Positions 24,843 through 33,804 of a DNA stretch of 64,000 nucleotides are shown here, in pieces (within the stretch, counting starts at the first letter, position 1; the number at the start of each line of letters is the position of its first letter). The stretch comes from an uncultured Candidatus Saccharibacteria bacterium (GTDB taxonomy: Bacteria; Patescibacteriota; Saccharimonadia; Saccharimonadales; Saccharimonadaceae): the NCBI GenBank assembly GCA_938030095.1, contig CALHGK010000009.1, positions 1 to 64,000 of the forward strand, written 5' to 3'. Both the position numbers and the translations under genes were made by a program. The notes below the pieces were generated by a model that saw nothing but the letters and a program-made list of their open reading frames with translations, did no database searches and had not been told where the DNA came from.

Positions 24843-27473
24843 TTAGCGGTTCTTTTTGCGATTCTGCCGCTGGGCTTTCTTTTTCTTGCGGGCGGCGTTA
24901 CGTTTGCGGTTGACGTCGGCAGTAGTTGGTGCCGCTTTTGTTTTGGCAAAGTCCTGATCGCGATTGGCTTCCCCACTCGTGATTTCATTCACGCCGCGCT
25001 CCACCGAGGTTTCGGCCAGGCGGGTGAGCTCGGTATCGTGCTCGTTGTCGGTTGCCTCCCGAGTGATGGCATCTGTCTTGCGCACTTGGTAGATTGCATG
25101 GAGGACCTCCGCCCGGAGATTAGCCTGCAGGCTGTCGAACAGCTTTTGCGATTCTGCGCGGTACTCCACCAGCGGGTCGCGTTGGCCCACGCTGCGCCAG
25201 TGAATTCCCTCGCGCAGGTGCTGCATGTTTTCTAGGTGCTGCATCCACAGTGTGTCGAGCACCTGCAAGTACACCTCGCGCTCGATGCCACGCAGTAGCT
25301 CGCTGCCGAGCTCGTCTTCTTTATCCTGATACAATTTTTTCGCCGCATCGAGTGCCATCTTGGTGCGGACGTGGTCGCGCTTTTCGGCACCGATTTTCTT
25401 AATCTCGTCTTTGTCCAGTGGGAAGATCGCGCCAAACTCCTCAGCAAACTTTGGGTTTTGCTTGGCTGGTACCTCTGTGAGACTCTCTACTGCAGTGCGT
25501 AGCAGGCGCTGAATTTCTGGCTTGATGTTATCGCCATCGAGGATCTTGCGCCGCACGGTGTAGACCACTTTGCGGTGGCGGTTGATGACGTTGTCGTACT
25601 GAACAACATTTTTGCGCGCATCGAAGTTAAAGCCTTCGACCCGCTTTTGCGCCGCCTCAAGCGTCTTACTGACTGCTTTGTTTTGAATGGCCATGTCTTC
25701 TTCTACCCCAAGGCGCTCCATCAGGCCAGCAATACGCTCGCCCTGGAAGATCCGCATCAGGTCATCTTCGGTCGAGACGTAGAATTGGGTGTCGCCTGGG
25801 TCGCCCTGGCGGCCACCACGGCCACGCAGCTGGTTGTCGATCCGGCGCGACTCATGCCGCTCGCTGCCGATCACCACCAAGCCACCAAGCTCCTTCACGC
25901 CCGGCCCAAGCTTGATGTCTGTGCCACGCCCCGCGATGTTTGTCGCTAGCGTCACAGCGCCCTTCTCACCAGCGTGCGCCACAATCTCGGCCTCACGCTC
26001 ATTATTCTTGGCGTTGAGGATCTCATATGCAATGCCCGCTTTGTCCAGCCACTGAGCGATCAGCTCATTCTTGGCAATCGAGCCCGACCCCACCAGCACC
26101 GGCCGGCCTTGCTCGTGGTACTTCTTGATGGCAGCTGCCACGGCTTTAAGCTTGGCCTTTTCGGTTTTGTAAATAAGGTCTTGGTGGTCTTTGCGGGTAA
26201 TTGGCTTGTTGGGCGGCACTACCACCACATCTAGGCTATAGATCTGCTGAAACTCCTCTGCCTCAGTAAAGGCCGTACCGGTCATACCACTGAGCTTCTT
26301 ATATAGGCGGAAGAAATTCTGGAAGGAGATTGTCGCCAGCGTCATACTCTCTTGCTGAACAGGCACGCCTTCTTTCGCTTCGATCGCCTGGTGGAGGCCT
26401 TCGTTGTAGCGGTTGCCAATCTTGAGGCGGCCAGTGTGCTCATCGACGATGATCACCTCGCCATCATTGGTCACCACATAGTTTTTGTCCCGATGGAAGA
26501 GTGTCTGGGCACGCAGCGCTTGGTTGATGTGGTAAACGCTGCGGACATACTCAGGGGTGTACAAATTTTTTATACCAAGGAGTTTTTGCACTTTGTCGAT
26601 GCCGCTATCCGTCAGCGCTACACTGGTGTGCTTTTCGTCGAGACGGTAGTCCTCCGGCACAAGCTTGGCGGCAATCTTGGCAAATTGGTAGTAGCTATCA
26701 GGGTTCTCAGCCGCAGGCGCACTAATGATGAGTGGGGTGCGCGCTTCGTCGATCAAGATGGAATCCACCTCGTCTACAATGGCAAAGTTGAGCTCGCGCT
26801 GACGCACCAGGCTAATCTCATTGACCATGTTGTCGCGCAGGTAGTCGAAGCCAAACTCGTTGTTTGTCCCATAGGTAATGTCTGCCTCATAGGCCTCGCG
26901 CCGTGTACAGGGGCGGAGCTTTTGCATGCGTGGGTCGGTATGGTTCTCATTGGTATACGTACCATCGTAGAGGAAGGATGCTTCGTTAATGATCACACCA
27001 GTGCTAATGCCCAGAGCGCTATAGATCTGCCCCATCCAGCCAGCATCACGCTGCGCCAAGTAGTCGTTGACGGTCACGACGTGCACACCCTTGCCCTCGA
27101 GCGCATTGAGGTACGCTGCCAGCGTAGACATCAGGGTCTTACCTTCACCGGTCTTGAGTTCGGCGACGTTGCCTTCGTGCAGCACCATCGAGCCAATCAG
27201 CTGCACATCATAGTGCCGCTCGCCAATCACCCGGTCGGCCATCTCGCGCACCACTGCAAAGGCATCGGGCAGGATGGTATCGAGCGTCGTACCCTTCTTG
27301 TGCAGGCGCTGCTTGAGGACCTCTGTTTGCTTGGCTAATTCCTCATCCGAGAGTGCCTTATATTTGGGCCCAAGTTTGTTGATTTCGTCTACCTTCTTTT
27401 GCAGACGCTTCAAGATCCGCTTCTGCGGATCACCAAAAATCTTCGTCAGTGCTTTTTGCTGTGTTGTTGCCAT
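24843..27473 (-). CDS. secA: Protein translocase subunit SecA
   Basis: ATPase motor of Sec-dependent export. 876 residues with Walker A TGEGKT (108-113), preprotein-binding signatures, Walker B DEVD (234-237; AIVDEVDSILIDEARTPL), helicase motifs (GTAFTEAEEFQQIY, TNIAGRGTDIKLG) and a basic Lys/Arg/Asn-rich C-terminus. The C-terminal zinc-binding SecB site (CxCx8CH) is missing, as in many bacteria without SecB. Gene order hpf-secA is also seen in Firmicutes. The Shine-Dalgarno is weak (GAGG about 13 bases upstream). Confidence 0.98.
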   Translation of the reverse strand: MATTQQKALTKIFGDPQKRILKRLQKKVDEINKLGPKYKALSDEELAKQTEVLKQRLHKKGTTLDTILPDAFAVVREMADRVIGERHYDVQLIGSMVLHEGNVAELKTGEGKTLMSTLAAYLNALEGKGVHVVTVNDYLAQRDAGWMGQIYSALGISTGVIINEASFLYDGTYTNENHTDPRMQKLRPCTRREAYEADITYGTNNEFGFDYLRDNMVNEISLVRQRELNFAIVDEVDSILIDEARTPLIISAPAAENPDSYYQFAKIAAKLVPEDYRLDEKHTSVALTDSGIDKVQKLLGIKNLYTPEYVRSVYHINQALRAQTLFHRDKNYVVTNDGEVIIVDEHTGRLKIGNRYNEGLHQAIEAKEGVPVQQESMTLATISFQNFFRLYKKLSGMTGTAFTEAEEFQQIYSLDVVVVPPNKPITRKDHQDLIYKTEKAKLKAVAAAIKKYHEQGRPVLVGSGSIAKNELIAQWLDKAGIAYEILNAKNNEREAEIVAHAGEKGAVTLATNIAGRGTDIKLGPGVKELGGLVVIGSERHESRRIDNQLRGRGGRQGDPGDTQFYVSTEDDLMRIFQGERIAGLMERLGVEEDMAIQNKAVSKTLEAAQKRVEGFNFDARKNVVQYDNVINRHRKVVYTVRRKILDGDNIKPEIQRLLRTAVESLTEVPAKQNPKFAEEFGAIFPLDKDEIKKIGAEKRDHVRTKMALDAAKKLYQDKEDELGSELLRGIEREVYLQVLDTLWMQHLENMQHLREGIHWRSVGQRDPLVEYRAESQKLFDSLQANLRAEVLHAIYQVRKTDAITREATDNEHDTELTRLAETSVERGVNEITSGEANRDQDFAKTKAAPTTADVNRKRNAARKKKKAQRQNRKKNR

Positions 27474-27608
27474 GGTGTCAAACTTCCCTCGCTTTCCTCT
27501 CTAAGCGGCCATTCAATTCAAAAAACTCCCCTCATTATACCGGGTTTGCGGCCGTTTGGGAAGGGCACAGAGCTGGAGTTGCTCATATTACTAACGACAC
27601 TGGTTATC

Positions 27609-27933
27609 TTAGAGCTCGCGATCCATCGCATCGTCCCGCGGGTCGTGATGGGGAGATCGTGGTATGGGGGTGTCCTTGGGTGGATAGATATTTCCTGGTG
27701 CTGGTACGATTGGATCGACCAATACCGAATACGTGCTCAATATCTTCGGATTCTCCGCTTCTCTTAATATGTCACACAGCAGGACGGCAAAACGCCCTAT
27801 TTTCTGTGCTTTCCTTCGCAGGGTATGCTCGTGCTGTGCTACACCAGGCTCAGCACTACCCCCCATTCATGAGGGTAATCAGCTCTTCTTGTAGTTCGTC
27901 TAGCTTTGTACGCGGCATTTCTTTATCTGTCAT
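27609..27933 (-). pseudogene. Small hypothetical gene split by a frameshift at a six-G run
   Basis: A frame starting at ATG 27933 (MTDKEMPRTKLDELQEELIT...) hits TAG at 27858-27856 right after GGGGGG. A second frame overlapping at the same run continues for 85 codons to 27609 (GGSAEPGVAQHEHTLRRKAQ... to ...DAMDREL). Removing one G joins both into a single protein of about 107 residues. TATAAT (27946-27941) lies seven bases before ATG 27933, the leaderless promoter pattern of real genes here. Either a true frameshift mutation, a sequencing error, or a slippage switch. Function unknown. Confidence 0.5.
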
Positions 27934-28016
27934 ATTTATTATTATACTATAAACTTTAATCAAAGCATTTGCAGCGGAAGGTCATTCTTATAGCAGGTTC
28001 TAAAATTGAGGTACAA

Positions 28017-28052
28017 CAAAAGACCAACACTCTCCGGAGCATTGGTCTTTTG
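28017..28052 (-). terminator. hpf terminator
   Basis: Eleven-bp perfect stem CAAAAGACCAA / TTGGTCTTTTG with a 14-base loop. Confidence 0.75.
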
Positions 28053-28068
28053 TGAGTGAAGGCTTTGT

Positions 28069-28458
28069 CTACTCCGCAGGATGATCCTGCTCGCGCTCGA
28101 AGCTGCGTTTGAAGCGAGCGAGAAGGCCACGGCGACCGAGGTGTGGCAGCTGGTTCTGCTTATATTTGCGCAGCTGGCCAGCGAGTTTGCGCTCGACGAT
28201 ATCGGTGGCAGCCAGGACGTTGAGTGTGGAGTCTTTGGCCTTGATGGTTTGGTCTGGCACGGTAATGACCACCTCTACCTCATACTTATTGCCATGCTCG
28301 CCATTAATCTCCTCAATGCGCACCATAGCACTCACGGTCTTGCGAGCGTGGCGCGACACCATGCGGTCGAGTGCACCGATCTTCTTGCGGATGTATTTTT
28401 TGGTTGGCTCGTCTGGCGAGTATTTGCCAATACCGGTAATGTCGATGTTTGCGATCAT
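28069..28458 (-). CDS. hpf: Ribosome hibernation-promoting factor (HPF/RaiA family)
   Basis: Binds the 30S subunit and inactivates ribosomes in resting cells. 129 residues, with the beta-alpha-beta-beta-beta-alpha pattern: MIANIDITGIGKYSPDEPTK, VSAMVRIEEINGEHGNKYEV and TLNVLAATDIVERKLAGQLRKYK. The long-form C-terminal dimerisation domain is absent; a short basic tail replaces it. AAAGGGG lies five bases before the ATG. It lies upstream of secA, as yvyD does in Bacillus. Confidence 0.92.
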   Translation of the reverse strand: MIANIDITGIGKYSPDEPTKKYIRKKIGALDRMVSRHARKTVSAMVRIEEINGEHGNKYEVEVVITVPDQTIKAKDSTLNVLAATDIVERKLAGQLRKYKQNQLPHLGRRGLLARFKRSFEREQDHPAE

Positions 28459-28536
28459 GCTGACCCCTTTCGTGTTAGCAACTTGTGCTTATAGTATAGC
28501 ATGGTTGAGGAGAAAACAGGGGTTGTTATGAGTAAA

Positions 28537-29205
28537 TTATGAACTCAGGTAGAGACGCTTGAGTAGCGAGCTTATCTGATAGGCTACCTCTTCGCGCAGC
28601 TTTTTAATCTGGTCGAGCAAAGCCTCAGTCTCTTTGCTCTTAGGCGGTGTCTCTGTGCGGCAGTGCGCTCCTTCGATGAGATTTATGACATCTTTCAACT
28701 CTTGCGCATCAGTCTCTGCGCGCTCCATGTCTTGCTCACCATCTTCATCTACCGACTGAAAAAACGTGTACGGCTCACTGTCGAGCTGATCTGACCGATC
28801 TGCCTGGCTGCCATGGATACGCTCAATTTGCCACTGACCATCATGACCATCTTTTGGACGACCAGACTTCGAGCGATACACCACCCAGTCTTTACCATCA
28901 GGCGCCATAATAGCGACAGTCGGGCCCCAAACAACTGGTAGACTATAGGGCACAACGCCAAATACCGCTATATACTCGCCCTCGGGGCCTGTCAAGAATA
29001 TCGTACGCTCGGTGGCGTTGGTTTCACCATCTTTGCTGAGCTCTGGGTTGGTTTGGATACGACGCTCCTGCAAAGCACTCTGCCTCCACCATGCATACTC
29101 GAAGGGTCTTTCTGTTAAGATACGGCTGAGCATTTCTTGCAGCTGGTCTGCCAATTTTGATGGGTCTTGCCGCTCTCCGTTTGCCGGTGGCTGTTTTTCG
29201 TTCAT
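28537..29205 (-). CDS. Hypothetical soluble protein
   Basis: 222 residues. Hydrophilic N-terminus, a central beta-rich part (TIFLTGPEGEYIAVFGVVPY, WVVYRSKSGRPKDG) and an acidic helical C-terminus. The ATG at 29205 has AAAGGAG five bases upstream and is preferred over an upstream start 20 codons away. I do not recognise the family. The 240 bases between this start and the dihydroorotate dehydrogenase gene show no clear gene. Confidence 0.65.
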   Translation of the reverse strand: MNEKQPPANGERQDPSKLADQLQEMLSRILTERPFEYAWWRQSALQERRIQTNPELSKDGETNATERTIFLTGPEGEYIAVFGVVPYSLPVVWGPTVAIMAPDGKDWVVYRSKSGRPKDGHDGQWQIERIHGSQADRSDQLDSEPYTFFQSVDEDGEQDMERAETDAQELKDVINLIEGAHCRTETPPKSKETEALLDQIKKLREEVAYQISSLLKRLYLSS

Positions 29206-29448
29206 TCTCGCTCCTTTGTTGCAATGCTTTCGTCCTATAGTGCAGTATATTGTGAGTAATGTCAAATGGCTGTGAGCCTAACTCCCACAATTCCGCTCCT
29301 CAGCACCAGCCCATTCTCGCGACTTTATTTAGGTAGAGCAGCAGATTGATTACTATAATCGACTCCAACTCTAACGCTGGAGGAGACGCGAAAAGAAACA
29401 GAGCGCTTTAATCCCGCAAGCCGTTTGCTTCGGACGCCACCAGCTCCC

Positions 29449-30576
29449 CTACTTGCGGTGCGCCGCACCGATTGCTTCGCTAATGGAGACATAGTCGTCT
29501 CGGTCGAGCAGCTCCACCAAGCCTTCGTTGATGTCGCCCACCACCTGTGGCCCTTCAAACATTAGTGCCGTCACCAGCGCGACGAGACTCGCGCCAGCCC
29601 GAATCTTCTCATACGCATCCTCCGCCGTAAAGACACCGCCCACACCGATGATAACAAAGCGGTCACCATACAGCGCATACGTCTTGTAGATAAGCCGCGT
29701 GGTAATGGCCTGAGCTGGCCGGCCACTCAGGCTACCGGGGGTGTCGTCGGGCAAAACACTTGGGTCAGTGAGCTTGCTGCGGTCTTTGACGAGGTTACCG
29801 ATCGTCAGGCCTGCCACATTATGCTTATCGATGATGGAGAGGAGCTTGGCAAACTGCGTCCACGTCTTGTCCGTCGGCATTTTGATAAAGACGGGGCGCG
29901 AAAGCTTCAGCTCATCCACCGCAGTGAGAAGTTTCTTGAGGCGAGCGGGCGTGGTGAAGGGCTCGCCGCCATAAGCATTAGGGCAGGAGATGTTAATCTC
30001 GTACAGTGGTGCACAACCAGCTTCTTCAAGCTGGCGAAGGCTGTCGCAGTAGTCGGCAATTGCTTGCTTGGGGCGGACTTGCTTAGGGCTGTTCGTCTTG
30101 GCTACGGATACGCTGAGCGGAAAGTCGCGCCAAACCCGTGGTGAGTAGCTACGAATCTGCTCGATCGCCTTAGCGACGCCGCGATTGGCCAAACCAACAT
30201 TGACGACGATCGACTGCTCACTAGCCAAGCGACGAAACCACGGCTTGGGGTTACCCTCGCAGGGCACGGCTGTTACTGAGCCACCAATCTCAAAGCCGCA
30301 GCCGATTTTCTTTGCCACAGAGGGTAGATCAAAATCTTTATCCAGCCCAGCAGATAGACCGATGGGATTAACAAAGTTGAGGCCAAGAATAGTCTGCTCG
30401 AGGCGAGGATTCTTGTAGCGCCAGCCACTGAGGAGCTGCTCGCCCCGAATAGCATGCAGTGCCCGCGCCGTCCAGAGCATCGACTGGTGCGCTGCATCGG
30501 GCTGCCGCCGGAAGAGAAACGGCTTGGCAACTTTGGCGTAGCCTTTGCGGCTCATTTTTCTGATTGTGCGCCCCAT
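29449..30576 (-). CDS. pyrD: Dihydroorotate dehydrogenase, class 2-like
   Basis: Oxidises dihydroorotate to orotate in pyrimidine synthesis, with FMN. 375 residues: an N-terminal helical extension typical of the membrane-associated class 2 enzymes, then the barrel with LGLNFVNPIGLSAGLDKD, NVGLANRGV and IGVGGVFTAEDAYEKIRAGA. The catalytic base, usually Ser in class 2 (SSPN), is Cys198 here (NISCPNAYGG), as in class 1. The start directly follows the serS stop (TAGATG). No other pyrimidine genes are in the window. Confidence 0.88.
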   Translation of the reverse strand: MGRTIRKMSRKGYAKVAKPFLFRRQPDAAHQSMLWTARALHAIRGEQLLSGWRYKNPRLEQTILGLNFVNPIGLSAGLDKDFDLPSVAKKIGCGFEIGGSVTAVPCEGNPKPWFRRLASEQSIVVNVGLANRGVAKAIEQIRSYSPRVWRDFPLSVSVAKTNSPKQVRPKQAIADYCDSLRQLEEAGCAPLYEINISCPNAYGGEPFTTPARLKKLLTAVDELKLSRPVFIKMPTDKTWTQFAKLLSIIDKHNVAGLTIGNLVKDRSKLTDPSVLPDDTPGSLSGRPAQAITTRLIYKTYALYGDRFVIIGVGGVFTAEDAYEKIRAGASLVALVTALMFEGPQVVGDINEGLVELLDRDDYVSISEAIGAAHRK

Positions 30577-31821
30577 CTAGAGTACCTCCCTGTTGTTCAG
30601 ATATGGCTGCAGCACCGTTGGCACGCGGAGCTGGCCATCAGTTGTTTGATAATTCTCGATAATTGCTACCAGTGCGCGAGCCAAGCTCACTGCGGTACCA
30701 TTGAGGGTGTGTACTACCTGGAGCGAGCCATCGGCCCGGCGGACGCGGATGCCAAGGTTGCGCGCCTGGAAGTCGGTGCAGTTGCTGCAGCTAGTCAGCT
30801 CACGGTAGGCACCATCAACAGGCGACCAGTACTCGATGTCGTACTTCTTGGCAGCTGGTGCACCAAGGTCTCCCGCCGCGATATTGACCACATGATACGG
30901 CACGCCCAGGCTTTGCCAAATCTCCTCCTCCAGCGCAAGAATCTTCTCATGCATCTGGGCTGACTGCTCGGGCAGGCAGTAGATATACATCTCTAATTTG
31001 TTGAACTGATGCACCCGGAAGAGCCCGCGGCTGAACTTCCCGGCAGCGCCAGCCTCTTTGCGGTAGCAGGGGCTGTAGCCAGCATAGAGGAGCGGTAAGT
31101 CCTTCTCGCTTAGGATCTCATCGGCATGGAAGCCTGTCAGTGGGGCCTCGGCTGTGCCAATAAGCATGGTGTCTTCGCCCTCGATGAAGTACTCGTTACT
31201 CTCTTTATCGCTCTTGGGTGCAAAGCCCGAACCACGCGCCACGCGGCCACTCACCATGTGCGGCACCGTCATGGGGCGGAAGCCTTTACTCACGAGGAAA
31301 TTGAGGGCATATTGGTAGATGGCATTCTCGAGCAGCATGAGGTCGCCCAGCACATAATAAAACTTTGTGCCAGCCACCTTAGCACCACGCTCGAAGTCGA
31401 GCCAACCCCGGCTCGTCGCGAAGTCGAGGTGATCCTGAGCCGACTCACGCCGCTCACCCCACTGCTTGATCTCCACACTGTCTGCCTCGCCACCCAGTGG
31501 GACATCTGGCAGGGTGATATTTGGCACTGCCTCAAGCTGAGTAAAAAAGTTGTTCTCTATGGTACGTAGCTCTTCCTCTAGCGTGGCGAGCTCGGCTTTG
31601 AGCGCCTTGCCTTGAGCGATGAGCTCTTGGCTGGGTTTGCCGCCCTTCATCTGAGCGGCTGTCTCGTTGCGTGTGGTACGCACAGCATCCACCCGCTGCT
31701 GGAGCTCCCGGCGCTGATCGTCGCACGCGAGAAGCGCTGCGATGGACACCTCATAGCCCTTATGGCGCGCTGCTGCCTGCACCTCGTCGGCATGCGCGCG
31801 AATATAACGAATATCTAACAT
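30577..31821 (-). CDS. serS: Seryl-tRNA synthetase
   Basis: Class II synthetase charging tRNA-Ser and tRNA-Sec-like substrates. 414 residues: N-terminal coiled-coil arm (about 28-105; RRELQQRVDAVRTTRNETAA), motif 1 region, motif 2 (GYSPCYRKEAGAAGKFSRGL, FRVHQFNKLE) and motif 3 (NGTAVSLARALVAIIENYQ). TGATATAAT ends six bases before the ATG, a leaderless start. Cotranscribed with pyrD. Confidence 0.97.
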   Translation of the reverse strand: MLDIRYIRAHADEVQAAARHKGYEVSIAALLACDDQRRELQQRVDAVRTTRNETAAQMKGGKPSQELIAQGKALKAELATLEEELRTIENNFFTQLEAVPNITLPDVPLGGEADSVEIKQWGERRESAQDHLDFATSRGWLDFERGAKVAGTKFYYVLGDLMLLENAIYQYALNFLVSKGFRPMTVPHMVSGRVARGSGFAPKSDKESNEYFIEGEDTMLIGTAEAPLTGFHADEILSEKDLPLLYAGYSPCYRKEAGAAGKFSRGLFRVHQFNKLEMYIYCLPEQSAQMHEKILALEEEIWQSLGVPYHVVNIAAGDLGAPAAKKYDIEYWSPVDGAYRELTSCSNCTDFQARNLGIRVRRADGSLQVVHTLNGTAVSLARALVAIIENYQTTDGQLRVPTVLQPYLNNREVL

Positions 31822-31827
31822 AACTAT

Positions 31828-31836
31828 ATTATATCA
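31828..31836 (-). promoter_or_regulatory. serS promoter, extended -10, leaderless
   Basis: TGATATAAT, box 31833-31828, six bases from the start codon; poor -35. Confidence 0.55.
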
Positions 31837-31995
31837 GATACCACGCCAAGCGTAATGGCAATTTGTTCGATAAAACTTCCGGGCACGATGGCCACCCAGC
31901 CACGGTACTATTGGGCAGATAGCACGGCCTGCAGACCCCCATTTTTGCCTCACTTTTCTGCTCTCGATCACTCCATGAGCGAGGAGAAACTAACA

Positions 31996-32022
31996 CAGAA
32001 CCAGCCATAGTGGCTGGTTCTG
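31996..32022 (-). terminator. Terminator of the collagen-like gene
   Basis: Eleven-bp perfect stem CAGAACCAGCC / GGCTGGTTCTG, five-base loop; the tail is only moderately T-rich. Confidence 0.7.
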
Positions 32023-32048
32023 TAGGGGCTGGTAGTGGGCTGACTAGC

Positions 32049-33587
32049 TTAGTCTGATATCTTGACGATACTCAGGCTTGCATCGGTGATGTTTGCGTCT
32101 TGGCCAGCCGAGTAGATAACAAGCTTGAGCGGCGTCCCGGCCGTTACTCGCATCAGGCGAGTGTATGGCATAGTAAAGCGGTAGCCGTGTTGGTTGTTAC
32201 TCCACACCCCTTCTGGGGTATCGCGGGCTGTGTCATTGACAGCCTGGTATACACCACGGGCCGACGATGTATCGTTCAAGCGAATCCGCGATTGGATGAG
32301 GTAGACACCGTCACTTGGTACAATGTACGATTTACTCCCGGCATCCCACGACCCGCCACCGTTGTTTGTCACGACGGTCTTGAGCGGCACTGGCGCAAAG
32401 GTATCCTTGGCAATCGTTGCAGCCGTCACGCCGCCATTACCATTGCCAAGCGTTGCTGTAAAGATGGTCATCTGGGGGAGGCTCTTCCATTCCATGTCGC
32501 AGTTTGCGGCCGACTTCTTCGACAATATTTGGCCAACCGTACCACCCGCTGGCACAGTGCTACCCGCAAAGGTAAGACCGAGCTGAGATGTACCATTGCC
32601 CGTGACGGTCATATTTGGTGAGCATGGCTGAGTGCTATTAGTCACATTAATCGTTGCGTTGGTGCCATCCTGACCTTTGGGCCCAGCTGCACCTTGCTGT
32701 CCCTGGATACCCTGTTGGCCTTGTGGGCCGGGCTGACCAGCATCACCCTTTTCGCCCTTGAGGTCGGTATAAGCAATGAGGTTTTGCCAGGCTGTTTCGC
32801 CAGTGTAGCGCCACTGGATGTAGAGTGTACCCTTTTGGAGCTCGATCGTCCGGCCATCGGCACCAGCTGGGCCAGTTTGGCCTTGTGGGCCTTGTGGGCC
32901 GGGCTGACCGGGCTGCCCTTGTGGGCCAGTGTCTCCTTGGTCACCCTTCGGGCCGGGCACACCTTTTTCGCCTTGTGCACCAGGTGTACCAGGCGCACCC
33001 TGCTCACCTTTGGCGCCAGTGTCACCCTTGGGGCCAGTATCGCCCTTGTCACCCTTTTCACCATTTTTGCCATCTTTACCATCTTTGCCAGGTTCGCCCT
33101 TATCACCTTTGGGACCTGGTTCGCCTTTTTCGCCTTTTTCACCCTTAGCGGCCGACGCACCGTCTTTGCCATTGGCCCCGTTTGCGCCATCCTTACCATT
33201 GACACCATTCGCGCCGTTTGTACCGTTCCTACCAGCTGCGCCATTTTTGCCATCACGGCCACGTGCACCATCTACGCCGTCGCGGCCATTGGCGCCATCT
33301 GCACCTCGAGCACCGCTTGCACCAGCCTCGCCGCGCGCACCTTGCTCGCCTTTTGCTCCGCGCAAGTCCTCCACCGAGGCAATATCGTGCCACGCGCCAT
33401 CCATAAATTGCCACTGGATCTTCCCATCATGCTGGCGCAAACTCACTTGGTCTGGCCGCACACCCTTGAAGCTGCTATTGTAGCCCCATGGCCACCACCA
33501 CCAAAGTAATATAATGATGATTAATAATATCCCAAACAAGACAAATACAAGCGAACGACTTGCAAATTTTTTGCGGTGTTCATTCAT
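32049..33587 (-). CDS. Membrane-anchored collagen-like surface protein
   Basis: 512 residues. An N-terminal signal anchor (about 13-33, ending WWWWPWG) places the rest outside. A first collagen-type region of Gly-X-Y triplets (about 77-245) with a single break near residue 145 is followed by a WxxL-containing linker and a second shorter Gly-X-Y stretch (about 278-310), then a C-terminal beta-rich domain (about 315-512) resembling trimeric C1q/TNF-like heads. The sequence before each collagen region is related (IQWQFMDGAWHDI and IQWRYTGETAWQNL), so the unit was duplicated. Probably forms trimeric fibres on the surface. Confidence 0.88.
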   Translation of the reverse strand: MNEHRKKFASRSLVFVLFGILLIIIILLWWWWPWGYNSSFKGVRPDQVSLRQHDGKIQWQFMDGAWHDIASVEDLRGAKGEQGARGEAGASGARGADGANGRDGVDGARGRDGKNGAAGRNGTNGANGVNGKDGANGANGKDGASAAKGEKGEKGEPGPKGDKGEPGKDGKDGKNGEKGDKGDTGPKGDTGAKGEQGAPGTPGAQGEKGVPGPKGDQGDTGPQGQPGQPGPQGPQGQTGPAGADGRTIELQKGTLYIQWRYTGETAWQNLIAYTDLKGEKGDAGQPGPQGQQGIQGQQGAAGPKGQDGTNATINVTNSTQPCSPNMTVTGNGTSQLGLTFAGSTVPAGGTVGQILSKKSAANCDMEWKSLPQMTIFTATLGNGNGGVTAATIAKDTFAPVPLKTVVTNNGGGSWDAGSKSYIVPSDGVYLIQSRIRLNDTSSARGVYQAVNDTARDTPEGVWSNNQHGYRFTMPYTRLMRVTAGTPLKLVIYSAGQDANITDASLSIVKISD

Positions 33588-33742
33588 AGCTATACCCCTA
33601 TTTATACCCTTTTGTCTGATTATAGCACAAGCATTATAAAATTAAAGAGGAATAGCTTCTCGGCCTTCGAGGCTTGGCTATTTTGGGGTCGATTCTCTTA
33701 TCCTACCTCTGTTGTGTTAACAAGGAGTACTCCTCTTGGCCA

Positions 33743-33781
33743 ACCAAAAACCCGCTTTGCCTACCACAGCAAAGCAGGTTT
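33743..33781 (-). terminator. Terminator of the ABC exporter operon
   Basis: Thirteen-base arms AAACCCGCTTTGC / GCAAAGCAGGTTT with one mismatch; TTTTTGG follows on the minus strand. Confidence 0.8.
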
Positions 33782-33804
33782 GAGATTCTTCGTAGCTATA
33801 CGGA

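Noticed and set aside
27449..27952. Plus-strand open frame of about 167 codons
   Set aside because: It runs antisense to the start of secA and to the frameshifted gene at 27609-27933; the minus-strand reading has a promoter and a better protein pattern.
32640..33360. CRISPR-like array of short repeats
   Set aside because: The repeats are Gly-X-Y codons of the collagen-like gene, without constant repeat/spacer lengths. No CRISPR array seen in the window.
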